From NCBI GenBank assembly GCA_012799845.1, contig JAAZKL010000328.1, forward strand, positions 1-17,401: DNA of 17,401 bases. The letters are read 5' to 3'. Below the pieces are notes generated by a model. It made no database searches. It was given only the letters and a program-made list of their open reading frames with translations, and had not been told where the DNA came from. Made by a program: the position numbers and the translations under genes. This document shows positions 1 through 7,527 of the stretch, one piece after another; position 1 is the stretch's first letter, and each line of letters begins with the position of its first letter. Source of the stretch: Clostridiaceae bacterium (lineage in GTDB: Bacteria; Bacillota; Clostridia; Acetivibrionales; DTU013).

Positions 1-4
1 AAGT

Positions 5-1297
5 TCAGTCCCCTAGCAGCTTCCGCGCCGATACTATCTGGACGCATATGCAGAGCAGTTCCATGGCCACTTTGAGATCCTCTATCGGCGGCATCGACGG
101 CGCTATCCTTATGTTCCGGTCCTGTGGGTCCCTGCCGTACGGGTAGGTCGCCCCGGCAGGCGTGAACACCACCCCCGCCTCCCCTGCCATCTTCACAACA
201 GCGGAGGCACATCCCGGCAGCGTGTCGAAGCTGATAAAGTAGCCTCCGTTAGGCCTGCTCCAGCTTGCTATGTTTTTGCCACCGAGCCTGGATTCAAGAA
301 TACTGATGACCATATCGAACTTGGGTTTCAGAATTTCGGCATGCTTTATCATATGCTGTTCGATACCGTCAATGTCCTTGAAGAACTGTACATGCCGGAG
401 CTGATTTATTTTATCCGGACCTATGGTCCTGATGCCGAGCTGCTTCCTGATCAGGTTTATGTTGTTCTCGCTTGCCGCCATCATGGCCACGCCTGAGCCG
501 GGGAACGTGATTTTTGAGGTCGATGCGAAAATGAATACCCTGTCCGGATTGCCGGCGTTTTTGCATGCCTCGAGTATGTTTTTCAGCCTGTCAGGCTTAT
601 CTGTCAGATGATGGACCACGTAAGCATTGTCCCAGAATATTCTGAAATCTTTAGCAGCAGTGCGCATCGAAGCAAGCCTGTCGACGACCTCGTCAGAATA
701 CGTGATGCCTGTGGGGTTGCTGTATTTGGGAGTGCACCACATCCCCTTTATGGAATCGTCTTCTGCCGCCAGCCTCTCGACCGTGTCCATATCCGGGCCG
801 TCGTCCCTCATATCTATCGTTATCATCTCTATATTGAGGAGTTCGCAGATAGCAAAATGCCTGTCATAACCGGGGCTCGGGCAAAGGAATTTTACCCTGG
901 GAAGCCTGCACCAGGGTTCAGGGCTTCCGTAAACGCCAAATATCATTGCACGGCTGAATGTATCATACATCATGCTGAGACTTGAGTTGTTTCCTAAAAT
1001 GATCTCGCTTGCGCTTACCTCAAGCATTTTTGCAAACAGTTCCTTAGCTTCAGGCAGGCCGTCTGCCAGGCCATAATTGCGCACATCAGCACACGAAGCG
1101 GTTTTGAAATCTTTGTCCTTGTAAGGATAAGCCAGCATTTCGACAGAAAGGTCAAGCTGCTCTTTACACGGCTTGCCCCTTGACATATCCAGTTTAAGGC
1201 CTCTTGCTCTGAATTCTCCGTATATTCCTTCCAAGTCAGAAAGCTTTCTTTTTAAATATTCTTCTGACATCTTTCCGTAAGTTTGCATTAAGTCCAT
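5..1297 (-). CDS. PLP-dependent aminotransferase, type Ic aspartate aminotransferase-like
   Basis: Fold-type I PLP enzyme of about 430 residues, probably moving an amino group between an amino acid (aspartate is the family's best-known substrate) and a 2-oxo acid in the cytoplasm. Visible motifs, numbered from the chosen start, are an SRGKPC segment near residue 39 typical of this subgroup, NPTG at about 194-197, DNAY at 223-226 and the SK pair at 261-262, with K262 the expected Schiff-base lysine. Arginines near the C terminus (NIRIAPS) fit carboxylate binding. The frame stays open to 1360, but that stretch contains the promoter. GGAAGGA lies 9 nt before the ATG at 1297, so I start there. 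It is transcribed separately from the dipeptidase gene. The family is clear, but the exact substrate is inferred. Confidence 0.9.
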   Translation of the reverse strand: MDLMQTYGKMSEEYLKRKLSDLEGIYGEFRARGLKLDMSRGKPCKEQLDLSVEMLAYPYKDKDFKTASCADVRNYGLADGLPEAKELFAKMLEVSASEIILGNNSSLSMMYDTFSRAMIFGVYGSPEPWCRLPRVKFLCPSPGYDRHFAICELLNIEMITIDMRDDGPDMDTVERLAAEDDSIKGMWCTPKYSNPTGITYSDEVVDRLASMRTAAKDFRIFWDNAYVVHHLTDKPDRLKNILEACKNAGNPDRVFIFASTSKITFPGSGVAMMAASENNINLIRKQLGIRTIGPDKINQLRHVQFFKDIDGIEQHMIKHAEILKPKFDMVISILESRLGGKNIASWSRPNGGYFISFDTLPGCASAVVKMAGEAGVVFTPAGATYPYGRDPQDRNIRIAPSMPPIEDLKVAMELLCICVQIVSARKLLGD

Positions 1298-1336
1298 CTT
1301 ACATGTTCCTTCCATACAAAGCATTGCTGATATTTT

Positions 1337-1365
1337 ATTATATTTGAACAGAGTTTGCAACTCAA
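1337..1365 (-). promoter_or_regulatory. Promoter of the aminotransferase gene
   Basis: On the minus strand TTGAGT (1360-1365) and a perfect TATAAT (1337-1342) are separated by 17 bp. A second reading, TTGCAA then 17 bp then TAAAAT, overlaps it shifted by 5 bp. Initiation would fall near 1330, about 30 nt before the chosen ATG, which rules out the upstream in-frame codons. The 163 bp between the dipeptidase stop and this gene hold no convincing terminator. Confidence 0.7.
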
Positions 1366-1460
1366 AAGTAATGATTATTCATATTTAATTATATATTACG
1401 CCGCAGAAGCAGATATTTGCAGGATAAACACCTTTGAATTTCATATTTTTCCGGATATCA

Positions 1461-2399
1461 TCAGAGTATCTGCCTGATGACTCTCATGAAATTGAGACCT
1501 GCAAATTTTTCGATAAATGTTTCGGAATAATTGAGCTGCAGCAGTCGTTCAAAAAGAGCAGGGATGCGCTCTGTCCCCTCAAGTCCGGAAGGTGTGCATT
1601 CTATCCCGTCAAAGTCCGCTCCGATACCGATATGGTCTTCCCCGGCAACAGAGCAGATATGTTCGATATGCCTGATAACATCGTCGATATCCGCTTTATC
1701 AGTATTATTAAGAAAATATGGATAAAAATTGACGCCCACCACTCCGCCGTTAGCTTTTATGTCGGACAGCTGCCTGTCGGTGAGATTCCTGCAGTTGCGG
1801 CAGACTGCCATCGCATTCGAGTGGGAAGCTATGACCGGTTTCGTCGTTACGGACATCACATCATCGAAGCTGGCTTCGCAAAGGTGTGAAACATCTGCGA
1901 TCATTCCCAGGCGGTTCATCTCAGAAACGACCTGTTTCCCGAACAAGGTCAGTCCGGCGCCGCCTTCTACTTCGGCTCCGTCGGCCAGCAGGTTCCGGTA
2001 ATTCCATGCAAGCAGCATGCTCCTGACCCCCAGCCTGTATAACTGTCTCAGCACGGAAAGTTCGCCGTTGAGGCATTCCCCTCCCTCAACAGAAAGCACC
2101 GCTGCTATTTTTCCGTGTGACAGCGCCTTTTCAATCTCATCTGCGCTTTTGCATACGGAAAATTTGTCTTCGTAATTTTCCTGTGCATCATATAACACAT
2201 CGAGAATGGACAGGACCCTTGAAAGGGTGTCGTTCCTGTACTTCCGCGGATCGGCAAACGCGGCGAAAAACTGTACACGCGGACCTGTCGCCATCAGTCG
2301 TTTTATATCGAGCTGGAACCGGTTTTCATACAGATCCCCGTCATTATCATCTTCATATACAGATAGTGCCGTATCGCAATGCGCATCTACCATCAGCAT
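1461..2399 (-). CDS. M19 family (renal-type) dipeptidase
   Basis: A 312-residue metallo-dipeptidase of the amidohydrolase-like M19 family, which hydrolyses dipeptides (some members take D-amino acid or beta-lactam substrates) with two zinc ions. Expected ligands are visible: HxD at H7/D9, a glutamate in VEGGE near 105, VSH at 172 and ASHSN at 193, plus GADFDG late in the chain. No signal peptide is seen, so it is probably cytoplasmic. The ATG at 2399 overlaps the TGA of yraN and follows GAGGTG by 7 nt. A TTG immediately upstream and an ATG two codons downstream are alternatives. The overlap implies translational coupling with yraN. Substrate cannot be told from sequence. Confidence 0.92.
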   Translation of the reverse strand: MLMVDAHCDTALSVYEDDNDGDLYENRFQLDIKRLMATGPRVQFFAAFADPRKYRNDTLSRVLSILDVLYDAQENYEDKFSVCKSADEIEKALSHGKIAAVLSVEGGECLNGELSVLRQLYRLGVRSMLLAWNYRNLLADGAEVEGGAGLTLFGKQVVSEMNRLGMIADVSHLCEASFDDVMSVTTKPVIASHSNAMAVCRNCRNLTDRQLSDIKANGGVVGVNFYPYFLNNTDKADIDDVIRHIEHICSVAGEDHIGIGADFDGIECTPSGLEGTERIPALFERLLQLNYSETFIEKFAGLNFMRVIRQIL

Positions 2400-2767
2400 C
2401 AAAAAGCACCTCTTATCAGATTTATCCTTTCCGGTACGATTTTGCCTTTTACCCTTCTTGCAGTGACTTCGACCACGTCAAAGCGCATTTCCCTTTCGCC
2501 CATTCTTTTCTGTTTCAGGTATATCCATGCCAGCGACCTTATTTTATGCCTTTTGTTGCGGTCCACGGCTTCTGAAGGCGCGCCGAAAAGGTCGGAAGTC
2601 CTGGTTTTGACTTCCACGAAGCATATGCAGGAGCCCTCTTCAGCGATAATATCGATCTCGCCGTATCTTCCGGACCTGAAATTTCTCTCAAGAATGGTAT
2701 AGCCGTTTTGAGCAAGGAAATCGGCGGCTATCTGTTCTCCTGTTTTGCCAACCTCACGCTTATTCAT
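2399..2767 (-). CDS. yraN: YraN/UPF0102 family nuclease-like protein
   Basis: Small 122-residue protein of the UPF0102 family, which has a PD-(D/E)xK endonuclease-like fold. The core is seen as GEIDIIA (D39) followed by CFVEVKTR (E52, K54), the usual catalytic triad positions, after an N-terminal GxxGE motif near residue 10 common to the family. Its cellular role is not established, though neighbours in many genomes suggest a link to nucleic acid processing or repair. Here it sits next to rnhB, as is common in both Gram-positive and Gram-negative genomes. Its ATG overlaps the stop of the FlhB-like gene as ATGA, and its own stop overlaps the dipeptidase start, so all three are probably co-translated. 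Confidence 0.9.
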   Translation of the reverse strand: MNKREVGKTGEQIAADFLAQNGYTILERNFRSGRYGEIDIIAEEGSCICFVEVKTRTSDLFGAPSEAVDRNKRHKIRSLAWIYLKQKRMGEREMRFDVVEVTARRVKGKIVPERINLIRGAF

Positions 2768-3093
2768 TTTTTCTCCTCTTTGGTTTTCTTCGCCTCATAA
2801 GCCGACGTCTTTGGAAACTTCCCGTCAACGTCGCCGACAAATATAAGTATTTTTGCCACTACCTCATACAGTTCTTGCGGTATCTCATCACCGATATTAA
2901 GCAGGTTCAAAGCATGTGCCAGTTCTACGTCTTCATGGACCGGTACGCCGCTTTCCTTTGCTTTTTCAACTATTTTCTCGGCTGCTGCCCCCTTGCCCAG
3001 TGCTATGATCTCCGGTGCGTCGTTTTCAGGAGTATATCTTAAAGCAGCCGCCTCTTTGATCTTTTTTTTCTTCTCTTCCATCTCTGTTAGCAT
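2764..3093 (-). CDS. ylqH: Orphan FlhB C-terminal domain-like protein (YlqH type)
   Basis: About 109 residues resembling only the cytoplasmic C-terminal domain of FlhB/EscU, the specificity switch of flagellar and type III export. Recognisable elements are AAALRYTPENDAPEI, a middle segment GVPVHEDVELAHAL and the end GDEIPQELYEVVAKIL. There are no transmembrane segments and no NPTH autocleavage motif, because the protein begins where the post-cleavage part of FlhB would begin. The tail is lysine/glutamate rich. The ATG at 3093 has GAAGG directly against it, so an ATG at 3081 (MEEKK) is a real alternative. B. subtilis has the same kind of gene (ylqH) after rnhB and ylqG. A function outside flagella is unknown. 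Confidence 0.88.
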   Translation of the reverse strand: MLTEMEEKKKKIKEAAALRYTPENDAPEIIALGKGAAAEKIVEKAKESGVPVHEDVELAHALNLLNIGDEIPQELYEVVAKILIFVGDVDGKFPKTSAYEAKKTKEEKK

Positions 3094-3153
3094 CCTTCAG
3101 TTATCATCCATTTTGCAAATCTTGTACGCGCCTTATATACCCTTTTACACGCA

Positions 3154-3201
3154 TCTTTATGTGTTTCTTTATATGGTTCTTTATATGTCTCTTTATACGC
3201 C
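3154..3201. repeat. Four tandem copies of a 12-bp repeat
   Basis: Directly adjoining the stop codon of the FliK-like gene are four imperfect 12-bp units read on the plus strand as TCTTTATGTGTT, TCTTTATATGGT, TCTTTATATGTC and TCTTTATACGCC. One or two more degenerate units (from about 3130) precede them. On the minus strand each unit contains a TATAAAG-like string. It occupies nearly half of the gap between the FliK-like and FlhB-like genes and looks like a small minisatellite. Confidence 0.75.
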
Positions 3202-5058
3202 TTAAATACGGTAATCGATTTTTGCGTGGCTGTGGTTTACTTTTGACAGAAGTAACTTCTCCTGTTCTGTCGGAACAGCCGGTCCGCTGATGATCGCATA
3301 ATTAACGTTGACAAGCTTGTAACCACACTCGCTGATACCGGAATACAGACCCGTGATATTGTTCCTTATGAAATCGGCGGCTGCCTGGCTTTCGGTCCTC
3401 AGATCAATGCTTATGCCATTGCCTTTTACATCCAGCAGAGCTTCGACTCTTCCCATGTTTTGCGTGTCGAGGGAAAGGAAAATGGTCGTATCATTGGGAT
3501 CGATCCTTTTCCTGCCCTGTTTTCGCTTCATCACATAGAGTTCCGCTGTTCCCCTGTCGCCGCCAAGGTTCACAGGCAACTGGTAATACAGTATATTGAA
3601 AGAATTCAAAAGATCCATCGTCCTGACGGTATCGCCCAACAGCGATACTGTACCGGCATCATTTTCCGAGTAGCCTGGAATCGTCATTTGGGGCTGGTTT
3701 ACAAGGATTTCAGCGTCAGAAAGTATTTTTATCAGCCTCTCCTTCATTCTCCCTGTGCTGATGTCATCTGCAGAAATCTTCCTGTTTATCCTGATGAACA
3801 GTTCATTTATGGAATTTTTCAGTTTTTCTGCGGTTATGGCGTCTTCGTAGCTGTTTGTCCCGGCATCGGTCTTTTCAGCGGATGAAGTGTCGTTTTCCCT
3901 TGTTTCGATGGACAGGGCCGCCAATGCATCCGATCTGCCGCTGAAAACATCCTCCTCGGAATAATTCAGGCCGGCCACTTCCGGTGCGTTTTCACCGCCA
4001 GGCATATGAGGCGATGATTCTGACAGATTTGACAGGGAACCAGGTATATTCGTCAAACCAGATGATGTTGCTGAAGAAGCACCGGAAGTATCTGAAGGAT
4101 CATCTGATGCAGCAGCTGCAGAGCCCTTTGACGCAGCACTTTCCGTTGCTTCGGTCATAACGGCAGCGTCACGCATTGCTGCCTTATCAGATATGCGCGT
4201 TTTTTCAGATAAGGCTTTATGATCGGATGAGACTTTCTGATCAGATAAGCTGGTAATATCGAGTAAGCCTGCTTTTCCCGAAACCTCCGCCTTCAGGCCT
4301 GATACGCTGCCTTCAGGCATGTCACCACCCATGCTGGTGCTTTGCAGAGAAGGATCCGATTCATGTGTTGCAGGTCCGGCATGTGACGAAACCGCTCTGC
4401 CATCAGCAATATCTGCTGCGGCGAACGATGCGGGATCTGATCCGGTATGAACCGCGTCTTCCGACGATTTGAGGCCAGACATCCTGTCCAGCGCATCAGC
4501 GAGCGAATCGAGCATCTGGCCCAGCTTCAGCTCTCCGTCGAGGAATCTTGCCAGCTTTTCCGGGTCGAACCGGGACAGGTCAATTTTTTTTGCTGTAATG
4601 AAAGCCGCTTTTTCCGGATCCAGCAAATCCGAACTCTTCATCAGCTCTAACGCCCTCGCCATATCATCGGCTTTCAGTTCGGTTTTGTATTTCAGTAATT
4701 CTGAAGCCAGTTCCATGCTGGTTTTATCCGGTTTTATCCCCAGGGCTACAAGAATCTTTTGAAGCTTGCTGCTTCCCGATTTTACGTCCGGTGAAAGTTC
4801 GGTTACGATCTCAAGTATTATCTGTGACTCTGTTTTTGCTTTGACACCGAGGGTCACCATCTCGCTCGGCCTGAAGCCGGCATCGGTGACAGTTGCCGCT
4901 TTGAGGACCGTACCATCGGAAAGCCTCAGCACGACCTCGTCCGGTGATGTTTCGAGCACTTTCGCCCTGATAATATCCCCCTTGTCCAGGCGGCTCACCA
5001 GATCACTGATCCTGCTGCTGTTTCCGGCAGTAATGATCCTTTGACTGTCGATACGCAT
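3202..5058 (-). CDS. FliK-like (hook-length control domain) protein, YlqG type
   Basis: A 618-residue protein in three parts. Residues 1-90 form a compact beta-rich region (RAKVLETSPDEVVLRLSDG). Roughly 210-380 is low-complexity, rich in Ser, Ala, Asp and Gly, and probably disordered. Residues about 480-600 resemble the FliK C-terminal Flg_hook domain: a beta segment (GRVEALLDVKGNGISIDL) followed by helices and a final strand. In flagellar systems FliK measures hook length and contacts the C-terminal domain of FlhB. Here an FlhB C-domain-like gene is the next gene, which suggests the two products may still bind each other. No signal peptide or membrane segment. AGGAG lies 6 nt before the ATG. 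The order after rnhB matches B. subtilis ylqG. Its function is unknown. Confidence 0.82.
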   Translation of the reverse strand: MRIDSQRIITAGNSSRISDLVSRLDKGDIIRAKVLETSPDEVVLRLSDGTVLKAATVTDAGFRPSEMVTLGVKAKTESQIILEIVTELSPDVKSGSSKLQKILVALGIKPDKTSMELASELLKYKTELKADDMARALELMKSSDLLDPEKAAFITAKKIDLSRFDPEKLARFLDGELKLGQMLDSLADALDRMSGLKSSEDAVHTGSDPASFAAADIADGRAVSSHAGPATHESDPSLQSTSMGGDMPEGSVSGLKAEVSGKAGLLDITSLSDQKVSSDHKALSEKTRISDKAAMRDAAVMTEATESAASKGSAAAASDDPSDTSGASSATSSGLTNIPGSLSNLSESSPHMPGGENAPEVAGLNYSEEDVFSGRSDALAALSIETRENDTSSAEKTDAGTNSYEDAITAEKLKNSINELFIRINRKISADDISTGRMKERLIKILSDAEILVNQPQMTIPGYSENDAGTVSLLGDTVRTMDLLNSFNILYYQLPVNLGGDRGTAELYVMKRKQGRKRIDPNDTTIFLSLDTQNMGRVEALLDVKGNGISIDLRTESQAAADFIRNNITGLYSGISECGYKLVNVNYAIISGPAVPTEQEKLLLSKVNHSHAKIDYRI

Positions 5059-5107
5059 ATCCGACTCCTGAAAAATAATGGATCGATTCCAACGTAAATC
5101 CCGTTTT

Positions 5108-5821
5108 TTACATGGTGAAGTTTTTTGTAAAGCTTACTCTATGTATCGGACAAATGCCGTATTTTTTTATAGCGTCTATGTGCTCTTTCGTTCCATAGCC
5201 CTTATTCCTGCTGAAACCATAGGCGGGATATTTTTTATCAGCTTCCGTGATAAGACGGTCCCTTGTCACTTTCGCGATGATGGACGCCGCAGCTATCGAT
5301 ATGCTCATCGAGTCTCCCCTTATTATGGCTTTCTGGGGGATATCGATCTCCTCAAGCTCCATCGCATCGATAAGTATGATCTGAGGTTTTGGGCTGACAC
5401 GCTCTACTGCCGCTTTCATCGCCATCCTTGTCGCATTGAGTATATTGACTTCATCTATGGTTTTTTCATCAACGATGCCTATCCCGACGGATATGGCCTT
5501 ATCCATGATTATATCGTAAAGCTTTTCCCTCCTGGCCGGACTCAGCTTTTTTGAATCGTTGATGCCTTCTATTAAGCAGTATTTCGGCAGTACCACGCAT
5601 GACGCCACCACCGGTCCGGCAAGAGGCCCCCTTCCTGCCTCGTCCATGCCTGCCACGATCTCATAACCGCGTTCGAACGCTTCCTTTTCATATATGTACA
5701 TTTCATTCAGACGCTGCATCTCTTTTTCGCGGCGCAGCCTTAGTTTTTCGTCGTCAGGCTTCAGTTTTCCCTTCTGAGTTACCTGCTCCGCCGTCTGTGC
5801 TGTCATTTTCACTTTCTCCAT
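5108..5821 (-). CDS. rnhB: Ribonuclease HII
   Basis: Cleaves RNA in RNA/DNA hybrids and 5' to single ribonucleotides in DNA. With the start used here it has 237 residues. The signature GMDEAGRGPLAGP gives D60 and E61, IDA gives D152, and RGD gives D170, completing the DEDD metal site. HRVSFTKNF at the end is typical. The N-terminal 55 residues are a charged extension, as in B. subtilis RnhB. The reading frame overlaps the end of rbgA. The ATG at 5821 follows a GGGG stretch. An ATG at 5806 follows GGAG by 9 nt and is an equal candidate, and one at 5839 is less likely. Order rbgA-rnhB is conserved in Firmicutes. Confidence 0.93.
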   Translation of the reverse strand: MEKVKMTAQTAEQVTQKGKLKPDDEKLRLRREKEMQRLNEMYIYEKEAFERGYEIVAGMDEAGRGPLAGPVVASCVVLPKYCLIEGINDSKKLSPARREKLYDIIMDKAISVGIGIVDEKTIDEVNILNATRMAMKAAVERVSPKPQIILIDAMELEEIDIPQKAIIRGDSMSISIAAASIIAKVTRDRLITEADKKYPAYGFSRNKGYGTKEHIDAIKKYGICPIHRVSFTKNFTM

Positions 5822-6689
5822 CCGTATCCCCCGTCTCATCCCATGTGGGTTTTTCCAATGAAATCGCGCCGATCTTGCCGCCGCGGAACTCGTCCAGGAT
5901 CGTATCGGCGATCCTCTTCATATCAATGATCCCTCCGGACAGGATGCATCCCCTGTTCTTCCCTGCTGCTTCAAGAAGCTCAATGCCGCTGAGTCCTTCT
6001 GCATTCTGAAGTTTATACCTCTTGAAAAACAGCTCCGGATAATCGGCTGAAAGCTTCTCGGCCAGTGCCGCCGCCAATTGTATCACATCAAGGATCTCGT
6101 CCTTTATCGCGCCCGTAAAAGCCAGGTTCAATGCAGTATCCCTGTCGTCGAATTTTGGCCATAATATGCCCGGGGTGTCCAGCAGGTCGATCTCAGGGTG
6201 CAGCCTGATCCACTGCTTTCCTTTCGTTACGCCGGGCCTGTCCCCGGTAGCAGCAACAGCCCTGCCTGCGATCTTGTTTATGAATGTGGATTTGCCGACA
6301 TTGGGTATGCCAACGACCATCGTTTTGATAGTCCTGAAGCGGCGGCCTTTTTGCCTGTCCCTTTCAAACCTGTCCTTCATCAGATGCCTGAGATTGCTGA
6401 TAAGCTTGTTGAGGCCTGTCCCCTTTACAGAATCGGCGAATAACACAGGGATGCCCATGCCCCTGTACCAGTCCGACCATCGCCGGGATATACCGTTGTC
6501 CGCAAGATCGGACTTGTTCAGTACGACCAGCCTTGGCTTGTTTTTTATGATCTTATCTATTTCAGGATTTTTGCTGCTTGCGGGTATCCTGGCATCAAGC
6601 AGTTCTATCACCACATCCACAAGCTTCAGATTTTCCGTCAGCAGGCGTTTCGTTTTCGCCATATGACCCGGAAACCATTGTATGTTCAT
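5754..6689 (-). CDS. rbgA: Ribosome biogenesis GTPase RbgA (YlqF)
   Basis: GTPase needed for late assembly of the 50S subunit. The circularly permuted motif order is plain: G4 NKSD at 58-61, then G1 GIPNVGKST at 127-135, a G2 region near PGVTKGKQW, and G3 DTPG at 171-174. The N terminus NIQWFPGHMAK is diagnostic. The C-terminal domain includes RGCILSGG. The B. subtilis protein ends close to residue 282. This one continues for 28 residues that are Asp, Glu, Gly, Ser and Thr rich, most of them in DNA shared with the start of rnhB. AGGTTGTT precedes the ATG. rbgA follows rplS, whose product L19 belongs to the same subunit, but a terminator lies between them. Confidence 0.96.
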   Translation of the reverse strand: MNIQWFPGHMAKTKRLLTENLKLVDVVIELLDARIPASSKNPEIDKIIKNKPRLVVLNKSDLADNGISRRWSDWYRGMGIPVLFADSVKGTGLNKLISNLRHLMKDRFERDRQKGRRFRTIKTMVVGIPNVGKSTFINKIAGRAVAATGDRPGVTKGKQWIRLHPEIDLLDTPGILWPKFDDRDTALNLAFTGAIKDEILDVIQLAAALAEKLSADYPELFFKRYKLQNAEGLSGIELLEAAGKNRGCILSGGIIDMKRIADTILDEFRGGKIGAISLEKPTWDETGDTDGESENDSTDGGAGNSEGKTEA

Positions 6690-6768
6690 AACAACCTGCC
6701 CTCTTCAAATTCATGTAGTTGGTTCTGCGCATGATCTAATCCGTTTCTGAATCTGAAAATAAAATACA

Positions 6769-6789
6769 AAAGGGACCCCTGGTCCCCTT
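6769..6789 (-). terminator. Intrinsic terminator after rplS
   Basis: On the minus strand a 9-bp stem (AAGGGGACC pairing with GGTCCCTTT, one G-U pair) closes a 3-nt loop and is followed by a T-rich run ending in ATTTTATTTT. It begins 9 nt past the rplS stop. It should separate rplS from rbgA, for which I see no clear promoter. Confidence 0.85.
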
Positions 6790-6797
6790 CATATCCA

Positions 6798-7151
6798 TTA
6801 TTGTTTTGTCGGAAGCTTTTCTTTGATCTTTGCAGCCTTACCGACTCTGTCACGCAGGTAGTAAAGCTTTGCTCTTCTGATTTTACCTTTTCTGACGATG
6901 TCGATTTTGGCGATTTTCGGAGAATGGACCGGAAGTGTCCTTTCAACTCCGACTCCATATGACACTCTTCTTACTGTGAATGTCTCTTTAAGACCGGAGC
7001 CTTTCTTTGCGATAACATATCCTTCAAATACCTGGATCCTCTCCCTGTTGCCTTCCTTGACCTTCAGATGTACCCTGACATGGTCTCCGATGCTTAACAC
7101 AGGCAGATCTGTCCTTATCTGCTCCTGTTCCAGTGTTCTGATTATATCCAT
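6798..7151 (-). CDS. rplS: 50S ribosomal protein L19
   Basis: 117-residue large-subunit protein at the interface with the small subunit. It carries the standard L19 features: GDHVRVHLKVKEG, RIQVFEGYVIAKKG, TFTVRRVSYGVGVERTLPVHSPKI and a basic tail LYYLRDRVGKAAKI. Length is usual for the family. The ATG at 7151 follows AGGAGGGG by 6 nt, and the TTG one codon upstream is a less likely start. It has its own extended -10 promoter and its own terminator, so it can be expressed alone, unlike rimM-trmD upstream. Confidence 0.98.
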   Translation of the reverse strand: MDIIRTLEQEQIRTDLPVLSIGDHVRVHLKVKEGNRERIQVFEGYVIAKKGSGLKETFTVRRVSYGVGVERTLPVHSPKIAKIDIVRKGKIRRAKLYYLRDRVGKAAKIKEKLPTKQ

Positions 7152-7231
7152 CAATGCCCCTCCTCTCTTGCCAGGACGTTCATAAATGCTTTTGCTGCAT
7201 CAGCGGACCGCCCGTAATACACACGCGTGTT

Positions 7232-7260
7232 ATTATAGCACATGAAAGCAGCAGTTGTAA
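7232..7260 (-). promoter_or_regulatory. Extended -10 promoter and leader of rplS
   Basis: TTACAA (7255-7260), a 17-bp spacer ending in TGC, and TATAAT (7232-7237) make a strong extended -10 promoter on the minus strand. Initiation near 7226 leaves a leader of about 75 nt. It starts with the palindrome ACACGCGTGT and holds short complementary pieces (GCGGTCCGC, TGC...GCA). Firmicutes rplS leaders can bind L19 for autoregulation. I cannot confirm that fold here. Confidence 0.78.
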
Positions 7261-7302
7261 ATATTTATTTATACAGCCGACTGTTTCTGCCGTTTTGATT
7301 TT

Positions 7303-7511
7303 GCAGATATTGTGCAATGACGTAAACTGACGCTACATTTGCAAGAGTTGTATGGTTCAGCTCGGGCAAAGCCGAAACTCGCAAAAATGCAACAAAGAAA
7401 GTTATTAATCGCAGCATTTTTGCTCAAACAGTCGGCTTGCTTTTCCTCGCTCTGACTATACATCTCTAAGCTTCATTCCGCTTATGTTTACTTTCATTGC
7501 ACAATAACTGC
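7303..7511. mobile_element. MITE-like inverted-repeat element between trmD and rplS
   Basis: A 209-bp stretch bounded by inverted arms: 7303-7327 on the plus strand and 7486-7511 read on the minus strand share GCAG, TATTGTGCAATGA and GTAAAC, about 23 of 25 positions with one 1-nt gap. Inside are a 10-bp perfect palindrome (GCAAAAATGC at 7381-7390 with GCATTTTTGC at 7414-7423) and a bulged hairpin at 7338-7385 (TTTGC-AA-GAGTT with AACTC-GCAAA). A further perfect 12-bp inverted pair, 7275-7286 with 7426-7437, crosses the left arm. No transposase and no clear target duplication are seen. A 64-codon open frame at 7269-7463 (minus) spans it but has no homology I recognise and no good ribosome binding site, so I do not call a gene. 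Both edges are uncertain. Confidence 0.6.
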
Positions 7512-7527
7512 ATTAACTCTTCGCTAT

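Noticed and set aside
608..985. 125-codon plus-strand frame opposite the aminotransferase
   Set aside because: Antisense shadow of a well-supported PLP enzyme, with no ribosome site or domain.
4175..4217. Inverted repeat GCCTTATC...GATAAGGC inside the FliK-like gene
   Set aside because: Short (8 bp) and located in the low-complexity Ser/Asp/Lys coding region, where repeated SD/SDK codons readily create it. No reason to see a regulatory element.
7269..7463. 64-codon minus-strand open frame between trmD and rplS
   Set aside because: It runs through the inverted-repeat element, is Cys/Ser rich and lacks a good ribosome site. It is more likely a by-product of the repeat.
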